A DNA stretch of 6,300 nucleotides from Pseudobdellovibrionaceae bacterium. GTDB lineage: Bacteria > Bdellovibrionota > Bdellovibrionia > Bdellovibrionales > JAMPXM01. Within the stretch, counting starts at the first letter, position 1. Every line of letters starts with the position of its first letter. Made by a program: the position numbers and the translations under genes. Below the pieces are notes generated by a model. The model did no database searches. It was not told where the DNA came from and saw only the letters and a program-made list of their open reading frames with translations. The DNA lies in NCBI GenBank assembly GCA_913776405.1, contig CAJYOV010000381.1, positions 1 to 6,300 of the forward strand. The letters run 5' to 3'. Of the stretch, positions 1 through 5,030 are shown one piece after another.

Positions 1-498
1 TATGAACAAGGCTGGGGGCCAAGAAAACAGTCACGTCCTGAGAACCCGCGCTTTCCTGAGCTACGCCCGGTTTATTCGAGAACGAAAAAAGCACGGCTCG
101 TAGTCGACGACAAAAGCGAACTTTCAACGCCAATTTTCGATGTCTCTCGAACTTCAGTGAAGGCGCTGAATGACGACTACTTGAGCTTAGTCGGCCGTCG
201 CGTACTGGGCATGGGGACAAAGGCGGTTCTCGCTGATCAAATGCGCCAGCGAGACAAAGCTCTTGGCGCGGTAGCATGGATTGTACTCAACGCAACTGAC
301 CGCGCTGACGTTCGGCAATGGTCAACACTGCCCGAAACATTTCAGATGTCTCGAATTTCCGTGAAGCCCGGAAAATACAAAGTGAAAGTTCAAGGTCTCG
401 ACACTTACGGCTCGCCCTCAGGCGAAGAAATGCCGGAAAAAGAAATCGAAGTCCGGCCCGGCCAAAAAGTTTTCATCACATGGCGCTCTGTCCGCTAG
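1..498 (+). CDS. C-terminal part of a COG3014-like protein (5' end outside window)
   Basis: The frame is open from base 1 to a TAG at 496-498, giving 165 residues with no convincing start, so this is the 3' end of a gene that begins to the left. A GTG at 157 is in frame, but the coding sequence clearly continues upstream of it, so I do not treat it as the start. Visible landmarks are Y-E-Q-G-W-G-P-R-K at residues 1-9, a D-V-R-Q-W-S-T-L-P block at 103-111, and a C-terminal stretch rich in beta-type residues (V-K-P-G-K-Y-K-V-K-V, 121-130) ending in R-P-G-Q-K-V-F-I-T-W. From memory, the W-G-P-R motif, the R.W..LP block and the closing P-G-.-Y/H-.-V segment resemble COG3014, a family of largely uncharacterised TPR-containing, often exported proteins. 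No function can be given from this fragment. The gene converges on the LOG gene with only 18 bp between the stops and no evident terminator. Confidence 0.75.
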   Translation, partial: YEQGWGPRKQSRPENPRFPELRPVYSRTKKARLVVDDKSELSTPIFDVSRTSVKALNDDYLSLVGRRVLGMGTKAVLADQMRQRDKALGAVAWIVLNATDRADVRQWSTLPETFQMSRISVKPGKYKVKVQGLDTYGSPSGEEMPEKEIEVRPGQKVFITWRSVR

Positions 499-516
499 GC
501 GAAGAGCGAACGCGAG

Positions 517-1098
517 TTACGTCGTAGGTTTCGTGATCCACTTGCCGACGGCGGGCGCTTTATAAGCTCTCATCTTTGCAAGCAGGCTTGGAACATCTTC
601 AGCAAAAAGCACCATTTCTCGATTTACGCTTTTCAGCAGTTCAGCACTTTCCATTTTCTCGAAGAGATCGAAAAGCGAATCGTAGTAGCCATTGATATTG
701 AGAAAACCGACGGGGAATTTGTGAAGACCTAATTGACCCCAGGTTAGAATCTCGACGACCTCTTCTAGCGTGCCGAAACCTCCGGGGAGCGCGATGAACC
801 CTTCGGACCGCTCGAACATCTTGGTCTTACGTTCGTGCATAGATTCTACAATCAAGAGTTCTGTCAGAGATTCGTGCGCAATCTCTTTGGTCATGAGAAG
901 GCGGGGAAGGATACCGGTCACTTCGCCGCCGTTTTCTAAAACGGAATCTGCGATTAAGCCCATCAAGCCGACTTTTGCGCCGCCGTAGACGAGGCGTGTT
1001 TTCTGCTTCGCGAGCGCAGACCCGAGTTCTCGTGTTGCATTGAGAAACGCCGGGTCGTTACCGAAACTTGAACCGCAGAAAACGGCGACTGATTTCAT
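517..1098 (-). CDS. LOG-family protein (TIGR00730-type, cytokinin riboside 5'-monophosphate phosphoribohydrolase-like)
   Basis: The 193-residue protein has the full set of LOG landmarks. These are an N-terminal Rossmann strand with C-G-S-S at 8-11, the Y-G-G nucleotide-binding turn at 38-40, M-H-E-R-K at 87-91, and the diagnostic P-G-G-F-G-T-L-E-E at 105-113 containing the catalytic Glu region. The length is normal for the short (type I) group. In characterised members the enzyme hydrolyses the N-glycosidic bond of nucleoside 5'-monophosphates, releasing a free base and ribose 5-phosphate. Whether this one makes cytokinins or simply acts on AMP-like substrates cannot be read from the sequence. 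It has no signal peptide, so it is cytoplasmic. The ATG at 1098 has an AGAGG-type ribosome site a few bases upstream. The gene lies 30 bp downstream of the barrel-protein gene at 1827-1129 on the same strand, so it is probably co-transcribed with it. Older databases often label such proteins as lysine decarboxylase, which is a misnomer. Confidence 0.93.
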   Translation of the reverse strand: MKSVAVFCGSSFGNDPAFLNATRELGSALAKQKTRLVYGGAKVGLMGLIADSVLENGGEVTGILPRLLMTKEIAHESLTELLIVESMHERKTKMFERSEGFIALPGGFGTLEEVVEILTWGQLGLHKFPVGFLNINGYYDSLFDLFEKMESAELLKSVNREMVLFAEDVPSLLAKMRAYKAPAVGKWITKPTT

Positions 1099-1128
1099 AC
1101 GCCTCTAGATCCGATTTCTTTTTTGAAA

Positions 1129-1827
1129 TTAGAACGAAACGCCAAGGTAGAAGTGAGCGAACTTGAACGTCATGCCTTTAAGGCTATCGTCAGACTCGTC
1201 TTCGAGATCTGCTTGCGAAGCGCCGAGGTTCGAACCACGCGTGTACTCTTCCGTACGGTCGTGAAGGAACGATTGAGTGAAGCCGAACCAGTCGCAACCG
1301 AGCGTGAAGTTGTTGATCTGCCATTGGTTGCCGACAGAGAAGCTAATGCCTGTCATGTTGCCTTTGTAGCCCCAGAACTTGTTAGCACCTTCATCGTGAT
1401 AATCTTCGCGCACCCAGCGGTGCTCGATGCCTGGCTTTACGTAAAATGAGTTTCCGATAAACTGCTTAAGGCTGACTGAAAGCGCGCGCACCTTCCAGTC
1501 GTTGTTGTCGTTATATTCTTCGTCGTTGTTGCCGACGAAATCCACCTGAATGATCGAATCCGGATCAACGAAGAAGCCAGCCGATAAACCTTGAGTCAAA
1601 ATGACAGACGGTCCAAAGCCGATCGGCTGCGCCGTGATCATAAATGATTTTTCAGCGCGAGTTTCCGCGCTTGAGCCTCTACGCTTTGGCTCAAACGGGC
1701 GTGACGCTTCAGGCGCCGGCGGCGTTTGTGTCGCGGGTGCTGCGTTCGGAGTCACAGGTTGAGTTTGTGCTGAAGCAACGCTCGTTACGAAAAGGACGTT
1801 CAAAAGACCGAGTGCCAAAAACTTCAT
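1129..1827 (-). CDS. Exported outer-membrane-type protein, paralogue A of a tandem pair
   Basis: This is a 232-residue protein with a clear Sec signal peptide: M-K, a hydrophobic core at about 3-17, and A-S-A at 18-20 before Q21. A Pro/Ala/Gln-rich, probably disordered linker follows at about 21-45. The rest consists of alternating hydrophobic and polar stretches with many aromatic residues and ends in F-Y-L-G-V-S-F. A terminal Phe is typical of proteins inserted in the outer membrane by the BAM machinery. Blocks shared with the neighbour at 2567-1905 are T-A-Q-P-I-G (65-70), Q-G-L-S-A-G-F-F (79-86), I-Q-V-D-F, K-Q-F-I-G-N-S-F-Y (121-129), G-N-Q-W-Q (166-170) and F-T-L-G-C-D-W-F-G (174-182). 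The single Cys in C-D-W-F-G is kept in both. The start ATG at 1827 has GGAG at a good distance. I do not recognise a named family and the function is unknown; a small beta-barrel is an inference. Confidence 0.85.
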   Translation of the reverse strand: MKFLALGLLNVLFVTSVASAQTQPVTPNAAPATQTPPAPEASRPFEPKRRGSSAETRAEKSFMITAQPIGFGPSVILTQGLSAGFFVDPDSIIQVDFVGNNDEEYNDNNDWKVRALSVSLKQFIGNSFYVKPGIEHRWVREDYHDEGANKFWGYKGNMTGISFSVGNQWQINNFTLGCDWFGFTQSFLHDRTEEYTRGSNLGASQADLEDESDDSLKGMTFKFAHFYLGVSF

Positions 1828-1869
1828 GTTTGCTCCATTAAGTCATCCGCTTACGCGAAGTCAAAAGTG

Positions 1870-1885
1870 AGTCGTTGGAACGACT
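1870..1885 (-). other. Inverted repeat between the two paralogous genes, possible weak terminator
   Basis: AGTCGTT-GG-AACGACT is a perfect inverted repeat, which as RNA allows a 6-bp stem with a 4-nt loop. It lies 20 bp after the stop of the upstream paralogue. On the minus strand it is followed after three bases by a short run of four T. That is too short for a confident intrinsic terminator. It may instead mark partial termination or an RNA processing point between the two genes. Confidence 0.35.
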
Positions 1886-1904
1886 ACGATTTCATTGTTC
1901 AGTT

Positions 1905-2567
1905 TCAGAATGCCATGCCTAAGTAGAAGTGGACGGCTGTGAACGTCATGTCTTCCAAATAGTCTTTCGAGTATCGCTCGATCTGATCTCGGTTTGAAGT
2001 AGACGTGTATGAAGAAGATGTGACTTTGTGACGGATGGGCTGAGACAAGCCAAACCAATCACAACCGAGCGTGAAACCTTTGAATTGCCATTGGTTACCG
2101 AGTGCCACGCGTAAGTTCGTCGAGTTGCCTTTGAACTCGTATTGCGATGACGAGCTGAAGTCATACGTTTCATGCACCCAGCGCTGCTCGAGGCCGCCCT
2201 TGAAGTAAAACGAATTACCGACAAACTGTTTCCACGTAACACTTAGGTTACGAACCTTTGTTGACCACCACGCACCCTCGAAATCGTCGTCTGCGTTTGC
2301 AGTGAAATCGACTTGAATCAGAGAATCACGGTCGATGAAGAAGCCAGCCGAGAGACCCTGAGAAATGAGTGTGGTTGGCCCGATACCGATCGGTTGAGCC
2401 GTCAAGACGACCGATTTGCCTTCGCGATTGAGCTGGCTCTTGCCACTTGAAGAATCTTCGGTACGCGCGTCTTGAACAGGAGTTTGAGGCTTGGGTGGAA
2501 CAGTTGATTGCGCCGACGCTGAGATAGAAATCAGAGAGAGAGCCAAACCGAGAACGAGCGACTTCAT
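1905..2567 (-). CDS. Exported outer-membrane-type protein, paralogue B of a tandem pair
   Basis: The 220-residue protein has a Sec signal peptide with a hydrophobic core at about 4-16 and A-S-A at 17-19 before Q20. A Pro/Ser/Thr-rich linker runs to about residue 50, followed by a region rich in aromatics and alternating residues that ends in F-Y-L-G-M-A-F. It shares ordered blocks with the next gene on the same strand: T-A-Q-P-I-G (56-61), Q-G-L-S-A-G-F-F (70-77), I-Q-V-D-F, K-Q-F-V-G-N-S-F-Y (113-121), G-N-Q-W-Q (157-161) and F-T-L-G-C-D-W-F-G (165-173). The two genes therefore arose by duplication. They differ mainly in the linker and in the acidic or Ser/Thr-rich segments between blocks, which would suit surface loops. 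The ATG at 2567 has only a modest ribosome site (CGGGG). A candidate promoter at 2692-2663 and a hairpin at 2606-2622 lie in its leader. Function is unknown. Confidence 0.85.
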   Translation of the reverse strand: MKSLVLGLALSLISISASAQSTVPPKPQTPVQDARTEDSSSGKSQLNREGKSVVLTAQPIGIGPTTLISQGLSAGFFIDRDSLIQVDFTANADDDFEGAWWSTKVRNLSVTWKQFVGNSFYFKGGLEQRWVHETYDFSSSSQYEFKGNSTNLRVALGNQWQFKGFTLGCDWFGLSQPIRHKVTSSSYTSTSNRDQIERYSKDYLEDMTFTAVHFYLGMAF

Positions 2568-2605
2568 GACAACCCCGAAAATTTGCGAGTGAACGCTTTA
2601 AGAGA

Positions 2606-2622
2606 AATGTGGATGCCACATT
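2606..2622 (-). other. Hairpin in the leader of the paralogue B gene
   Basis: AATGTGG and CCACATT form a perfect 7-bp stem around a 3-nt loop, 38 bp upstream of the ATG at 2567. With the candidate promoter at 2692-2663 it would sit in the 5' untranslated mRNA. No T run follows, so it is not an intrinsic terminator. It could stabilise the message or be a protein or small-RNA contact site; this is inference. Confidence 0.4.
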
Positions 2623-2662
2623 CCAACGATCACGATCGAAGTTGTCACGCAAAGAGAGGTCT

Positions 2663-2692
2663 AGTTTACGGGCAATGTCATTACAATGTAAA
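2663..2692 (-). promoter_or_regulatory. Candidate sigma70-type promoter for the tandem outer-membrane genes
   Basis: Read on the minus strand, TTTACA (2692-2687, five of six to TTGACA) is followed by 18 bp and TAAACT (2668-2663, four of six to TATAAT). This would start transcription near 2656 and leave a leader of about 88 nt before the ATG at 2567. It lies downstream of the hairpin that ends the previous gene, which is the expected place. The -10 box is imperfect, so the call is tentative. Confidence 0.35.
2681..2691. promoter_or_regulatory. 11-bp palindrome overlapping the candidate -35 box
   Basis: TTACA-A-TGTAA is a perfect palindrome with a one-base centre. It overlaps the -35 hexamer of the candidate promoter at 2692-2663, where a dimeric repressor would block the polymerase. 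Just outside it a second inverted pair, GTTTAC (2665-2670) and GTAAAC (2688-2693), embraces the same region. I cannot assign it to a known regulator. Confidence 0.3.
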
Positions 2693-2702
2693 CGCGCCTT
2701 CT

Positions 2703-2732
2703 GAAACGCGCGGGTCTTCGCTCGCGCGTCTC
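2703..2732 (-). terminator. GC-rich hairpin after the small beta-barrel gene
   Basis: Arms 2703-2712 and 2723-2732 pair over 10 bp with one G-T wobble around a 10-nt loop, starting 13 bp after the stop codon at 2746. The stem is nearly all G-C in its inner half. On the minus strand it ends in GTTTC rather than a long T run. It may terminate weakly, protect the mRNA 3' end, or need a factor. Confidence 0.45.
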
Positions 2733-2745
2733 GGGGTCGACGGTC

Positions 2746-3297
2746 TTAGTCGTTGTTCAACACGTATTGAAGACGCAAAAGGATCGAATAGCTATCCCCG
2801 ACTGTCGTCACATCGACGCCGTTTACGGTCGACTTCGACTCAAAGCCTTTAACGAATCTGACTTCAGGCCCGATCATCAAGTTTCGTGACAGCTCAAACG
2901 AAAGTCCGCCGCCAACATATATACCGACCGCGTCGCCGCTGATGTCCGCATCTTTAATAGTGTTATTAAGGAAGCTCATTCCGAGCTGTGCGTGCGGGTA
3001 AGCGTTTGTGTAATCGCCGAAGTAATACTCGGCACCGACGGAAATGTCCGTGTGCGAGACGTTCGCATGATTCGAACCCATGTAGCGAAGATCGAAAGCC
3101 AGGTTCTCCTCAACTTGGAAAGCGGTACCCACGCCGAAGCCGAGAGCGTTCGCGCCACGATCGCCAGGATCGCCCAAGAGGCCCACCTGACCGAGGACAC
3201 CCGAGAATCGGAACTGACCTTTCTCGTAGGCTGACGCCTTATTTGGGAGCGCAAAAACAGCAAGCGAGAGCGCGGAAGCGATGAGAAGTCGGATCAT
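2746..3297 (-). CDS. Small outer-membrane beta-barrel protein (OmpA/OmpW-like porin fold)
   Basis: I start this 183-residue protein at the ATG at 3297 because GGAGG lies 8 nt upstream. The longer reading frame would begin at a TTG at 3318 and put extra charged residues before the signal peptide. The signal peptide is M-I-R-L-L followed by a hydrophobic stretch to about 18, with A-S-A at 21-23 before Y24. The mature part alternates Gly-rich turns with amphipathic strands: G-F-G-V-G-T-A-F at 53-60, L-A-F-D-L-R-Y-M-G at 66-74, D-I-S-V-G-A-E-Y-Y-F at 84-93, and G-I-Y-V-G-G-G-L-S-F at 125-134. It closes with strands ending L-L-R-L-Q-Y-V-L-N-N-D. This pattern, the A-E-Y-Y-F strand and the length match the broad outer-membrane beta-barrel superfamily (PF13505 type) with about eight strands. 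The ligand or role is unknown. It is flanked by terminator structures on both sides, so it is probably transcribed alone. Confidence 0.85.
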   Translation of the reverse strand: MIRLLIASALSLAVFALPNKASAYEKGQFRFSGVLGQVGLLGDPGDRGANALGFGVGTAFQVEENLAFDLRYMGSNHANVSHTDISVGAEYYFGDYTNAYPHAQLGMSFLNNTIKDADISGDAVGIYVGGGLSFELSRNLMIGPEVRFVKGFESKSTVNGVDVTTVGDSYSILLRLQYVLNND

Positions 3298-3305
3298 TGA
3301 GTGAA

Positions 3306-3310
3306 CCTCC
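3306..3310 (-). promoter_or_regulatory. Ribosome binding site that fixes the start of the small beta-barrel gene
   Basis: GGAGG on the minus strand lies 8 nt before the ATG at 3297. It decides in favour of this start over the in-frame TTG at 3318, which would place the ribosome site inside the coding region. Confidence 0.8.
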
Positions 3311-3387
3311 GCCTTCAAGGATAAGAAAGGACCTTCAATTGCACCAGGCCTTATTTCGGCATCTGTGACAAACGAGGTTCGAAAAAT

Positions 3388-3417
3388 AAAAAGCCCGGTG
3401 CAGCCACCGGGCTTTTT
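3388..3417 (-). terminator. Strong intrinsic terminator after the PHA-regulator-like gene
   Basis: Arms 3388-3400 and 3405-3417 are perfectly complementary over 13 bp (A5-GCCCGGTG against CACCGGGC-T5) around the 4-nt loop CAGC. On the minus strand the stem is followed by TTTTTATTTTT, starting 25 bp after the stop at 3443. It should efficiently end transcription from the regulator gene. The T run on the other side means it could also work on the plus strand. Confidence 0.93.
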
Positions 3418-3442
3418 AGAGTTTCATCTGTCTTTCGACGGA

Positions 3443-3985
3443 TTACTGATTCAGAGAGCGGTTCGAGTTTGGAAGGCTCGGCGTTTGATCGTCGAGAAGT
3501 TTTCCAGAAGTCGCGAACTCTGCTTCAGTCGCTGTAGCGGCTTTAGCAACGCGATTCTCAAGAGTCTGTTTCAAATCATCGTACGAAGCTTTTTCGCCGA
3601 GATTGATTACAGCTGGCTCTTGCTTTGCGTAGTCTTTCGGGAACGCACCCAATTTTGCGAGGTAGCTCGAGATCGAACCGTTCGCGTTCTGGATGATTTC
3701 ACGGAGCGTGAAGAGAGGAGCGTAAGTCGACGCTTTCTTTTCAGCTTCGAAGATGATCTGCGTGAGAGTCGCCGCAGTGATATCGTTCTTCGTTTTGTTG
3801 TCGATGACCATGACGTCTTCGTTTGTACGAATCATTTTAGCGATATCGTCGAGAGTCACGTAGCAGCTCTGCTGAGTGTCGTAGAGTTTGCGGTTTTGGT
3901 AGCGCTTGATGATCTTTGTCTTCGCGCTAGTCGCGCCGACTGGTTTTACACCGATCGAAACAGTTTCCTGAGCTTGGTTGATCAC
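3443..3985 (-). CDS. Polyhydroxyalkanoate-synthesis-regulator-type DNA-binding protein (PHB_acc_N domain)
   Basis: The N-terminal domain at about residues 26-84 matches the PHB/PHA accumulation regulator DNA-binding domain (PF07879). It shows K-R-Y-Q-N-R-K-L-Y-D-T at 27-37, Y-V-T-L-D-D-I-A, V-I-D-N-K-T-K-N-D-I-T and L-T-Q-I-I-F-E-A-E. In PhaR proteins this domain binds DNA and PHB and controls granule-protein (phasin) expression. The remaining 96 residues contain L-F-T-L-R-E-I-I-Q-N-A at 91-101, a predicted helical Lys/Ala/Glu-rich part, and a Ser/Asn-rich tail. I see no second known domain and no PHA synthase or phasin gene nearby, so the target is unknown. I prefer the GTG at 3985 (180 aa), which has GGGAGG 4 nt upstream. 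An in-frame ATG at 4018 (191 aa) is possible but has no good ribosome site, and it adds an unconserved Gly/Ser-rich lead. The gene is followed by a strong terminator and stands alone. Confidence 0.88.
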   Translation of the reverse strand: MINQAQETVSIGVKPVGATSAKTKIIKRYQNRKLYDTQQSCYVTLDDIAKMIRTNEDVMVIDNKTKNDITAATLTQIIFEAEKKASTYAPLFTLREIIQNANGSISSYLAKLGAFPKDYAKQEPAVINLGEKASYDDLKQTLENRVAKAATATEAEFATSGKLLDDQTPSLPNSNRSLNQ

Positions 3986-3989
3986 ATTG

Positions 3990-4009
3990 CCTCCCGAGGG
4001 GAGATCCCC
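3990..4009 (-). promoter_or_regulatory. Ribosome site of the regulator gene inside two competing hairpins
   Basis: GGGAGG (3995-3990) lies 4 nt before the GTG at 3985. On the mRNA it can pair with the CTCCC just upstream (arms 3991-3995 and 3999-4003, 3-nt loop), which would hide it. That CTCCCC can instead pair with a G run further upstream (arms 3998-4001 and 4006-4009, 4-nt loop), which would free the ribosome site. The two folds exclude each other. The pairing is seen in the sequence; a regulatory role is inference. Confidence 0.4.
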
Positions 4010-4018
4010 CGATAACAT

Positions 4019-4389
4019 ATTTCTTCAGACGAATTGTCGGGAGGGGATTTTGTAGAGAGACGGGTGCTTGCACCTGGAGGCGCTAGACTTAGGCCCTGAC
4101 TAAGGGACCCTGCAGCGACCTGAGAGATGAACGTCGACCATCCGTCTAAAGCCTTCCCCCCGGAACAGCTCTAGCTGAACTTCGCGGCGACAATAGTCAG
4201 CCCGACGTGTGATGTCAAGTGACCAAATCCCACGCTTAAAGTTTCTGAAACACGCAAAAAGACGAAGGAAAATCGCAACAGGTAGACGATTGCTGTTGAG
4301 TGTCACAACGTCACAGTTCGACAAATTCGAAGGGCCTAGACTCAAGTTCCCTAGACCCCTTGCCGAAAGTATTGAAGCGGAGGCAGAGA
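4019..4389. other. Divergent intergenic region without a recognisable gene
   Basis: This is the largest gene-free stretch of the window and should carry promoters for the regulator (minus) and the pseudopilin-like gene (plus). I see no tRNA, SRP RNA, RNase P RNA or tmRNA signature. It contains short inverted repeats: GGTGC-TT-GCACC (4063-4074), CAGCT-CT-AGCTG (4166-4177) and GTTTC-T-GAAAC (4241-4251). It also has two direct repeats, GTCACA at 4302-4307 and 4310-4315, and CCTAGAC at 4335-4341 and 4350-4356. No confident -35/-10 pair was found on either strand. Short reading frames here look like chance. Confidence 0.5.
4379..4383 (+). promoter_or_regulatory. Ribosome binding site that fixes the start of the pseudopilin-like gene
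   Basis: GGAGG lies 6 nt before the GTG at 4390, a near-ideal arrangement. It favours this start over the GTG at 4300, which has no comparable site and would add 30 residues of Ser/Arg-rich leader unlike a pilin leader. Confidence 0.8.
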
Positions 4390-4860
4390 GTGTCGATTCA
4401 CAAGAAAAATCAGCATTTTGGGACTCTCGACCTGATCATGCTGGTTGTTCTATGCGGCACGGTCAGTTCGGTCATCGGCGCCTCGGTCGCAGGCCTCCTC
4501 CACGATAACCGTCCAGGACGCGCTAAATCTTCAGCAGAAGCGCTAGCCCTGCAGATTCGCCAACAGCGCGAACACTCCAACCAAGCGTTTGTTTTATCAT
4601 CGTCCAGATCGCCGGCCTCAGCCTCCGATCATATGGTGCCTCCGTTAACGGATGGTCAGATCGGGAAAGACCCGTGGGGGCGCGCTTACTTCTATTCAGT
4701 GTTGGGTGAGCCGACCGATCAGAACCCGACAATCGTCGTTTGGTCAGAGGGCCCGGACGGGCGGATGGAAACTGACATCAGCGAACTCTCCGACAAAAAT
4801 CCAGAAGCCTTCCGCTTCAAAGGCGACGATGTCGGATTCGTATCCAAATCGAAGTTTTGA
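4390..4860 (+). CDS. Atypical type II secretion GspG-like pseudopilin
   Basis: This 156-residue protein has a short basic leader (H-K-K-N-Q at 4-8) ending in F-G at 10-11, and then one hydrophobic helix at about 12-37. A helical Ala/Arg/Gln-rich stretch follows at 44-62. The C-terminal part has D-P-W-G-R-A-Y at 94-100 and W-S-E-G-P-D-G-R-M-E-T-D at 118-129. In GspG major pseudopilins the corresponding elements are a G-F-T-L-I-E leader junction, a D-P-W-G-.-P-Y strand, and a G-A-D-G-...-D calcium-binding end, so order and spacing agree. The oddities are a Thr rather than Phe after the Gly, no Glu at mature position 5 (Ile here), Asp at mature position 3, and a Ser-rich insert at 70-79. It may not be cleaved or may not polymerise like a normal pilin. 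No other secretion or pilus gene is visible next to it. It could also be an anchored protein that merely keeps the GspG head. Confidence 0.72.
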   Translation: MSIHKKNQHFGTLDLIMLVVLCGTVSSVIGASVAGLLHDNRPGRAKSSAEALALQIRQQREHSNQAFVLSSSRSPASASDHMVPPLTDGQIGKDPWGRAYFYSVLGEPTDQNPTIVVWSEGPDGRMETDISELSDKNPEAFRFKGDDVGFVSKSKF

Positions 4861-5030
4861 TCCCCTCCCATAAGTCATCTCGACGTCTAGGATTGGGCCA
4901 GTAGAGCCTCAATCCGGCTCAATTTGCGACTGTCTCATCAAGCTACGCTTCAGATCTGCCGATCTTTGGTTATGGACCTGACTGCTTTTTTTTCTGAAAG
5001 CGGACTCGGGTTCCCGAAAGGGCCAAGGAT
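4861..5030 (+). other. Spacer between the pseudopilin-like and TPR lipoprotein genes
   Basis: This 170-bp spacer holds three small hairpins: GAGCC/GGCTC (4904-4920), AGATC-TGCC-GATCT in the stretch at about 4952-4966, and TCGGG-TT-CCCGA (5006-5017), which ends 13 bp before the ATG at 5031. There is also a run of eight T at 4986-4993. The T run is not directly preceded by a strong stem, so I do not call a terminator. No confident promoter was found. Confidence 0.4.

Noticed and set aside
157..159. GTG as a start of the leftmost gene
   Set aside because: The frame is open to base 1 and the upstream residues carry the W-G-P-R motif expected of the family, so the gene begins outside the window.
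1123..1449. Plus-strand open frame opposite the paralogue A gene
   Set aside because: No ribosome site and no recognisable domain. The minus-strand frame has a signal peptide and blocks shared with its paralogue.
3316..3318. TTG start for the small beta-barrel gene
   Set aside because: The GGAGG before the ATG at 3297 would lie inside the coding region, and the extra residues do not fit a signal peptide.
3365..4015. A 216-codon open frame on the plus strand opposite the regulator gene
   Set aside because: It is in codon register with the regulator on the other strand, where stops arise only from TTA, CTA and TCA codons that this gene uses little. The protein is Arg/Phe/Val-rich without any family motif, and the opposite frame encodes a clear conserved domain.
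4061..4200. Possible small structured RNA gene such as SRP RNA, tmRNA or tRNA
   Set aside because: I looked for the GGAAGGAAGCAGCC-type SRP motif, a T-arm GTTCGA motif and a CCA end on both strands and found none in a proper arrangement.
4300..4302. GTG start giving a 186-residue pseudopilin-like protein
   Set aside because: There is no ribosome site, while the GTG at 4390 has an ideal GGAGG. The longer form would have a 41-residue leader before the helix, unlike pilin leaders.
4986..4993. Run of eight T as an intrinsic terminator of the pseudopilin-like gene
   Set aside because: The nearest stem is only 5 bp and lies about 20 bases upstream, so the geometry does not fit.
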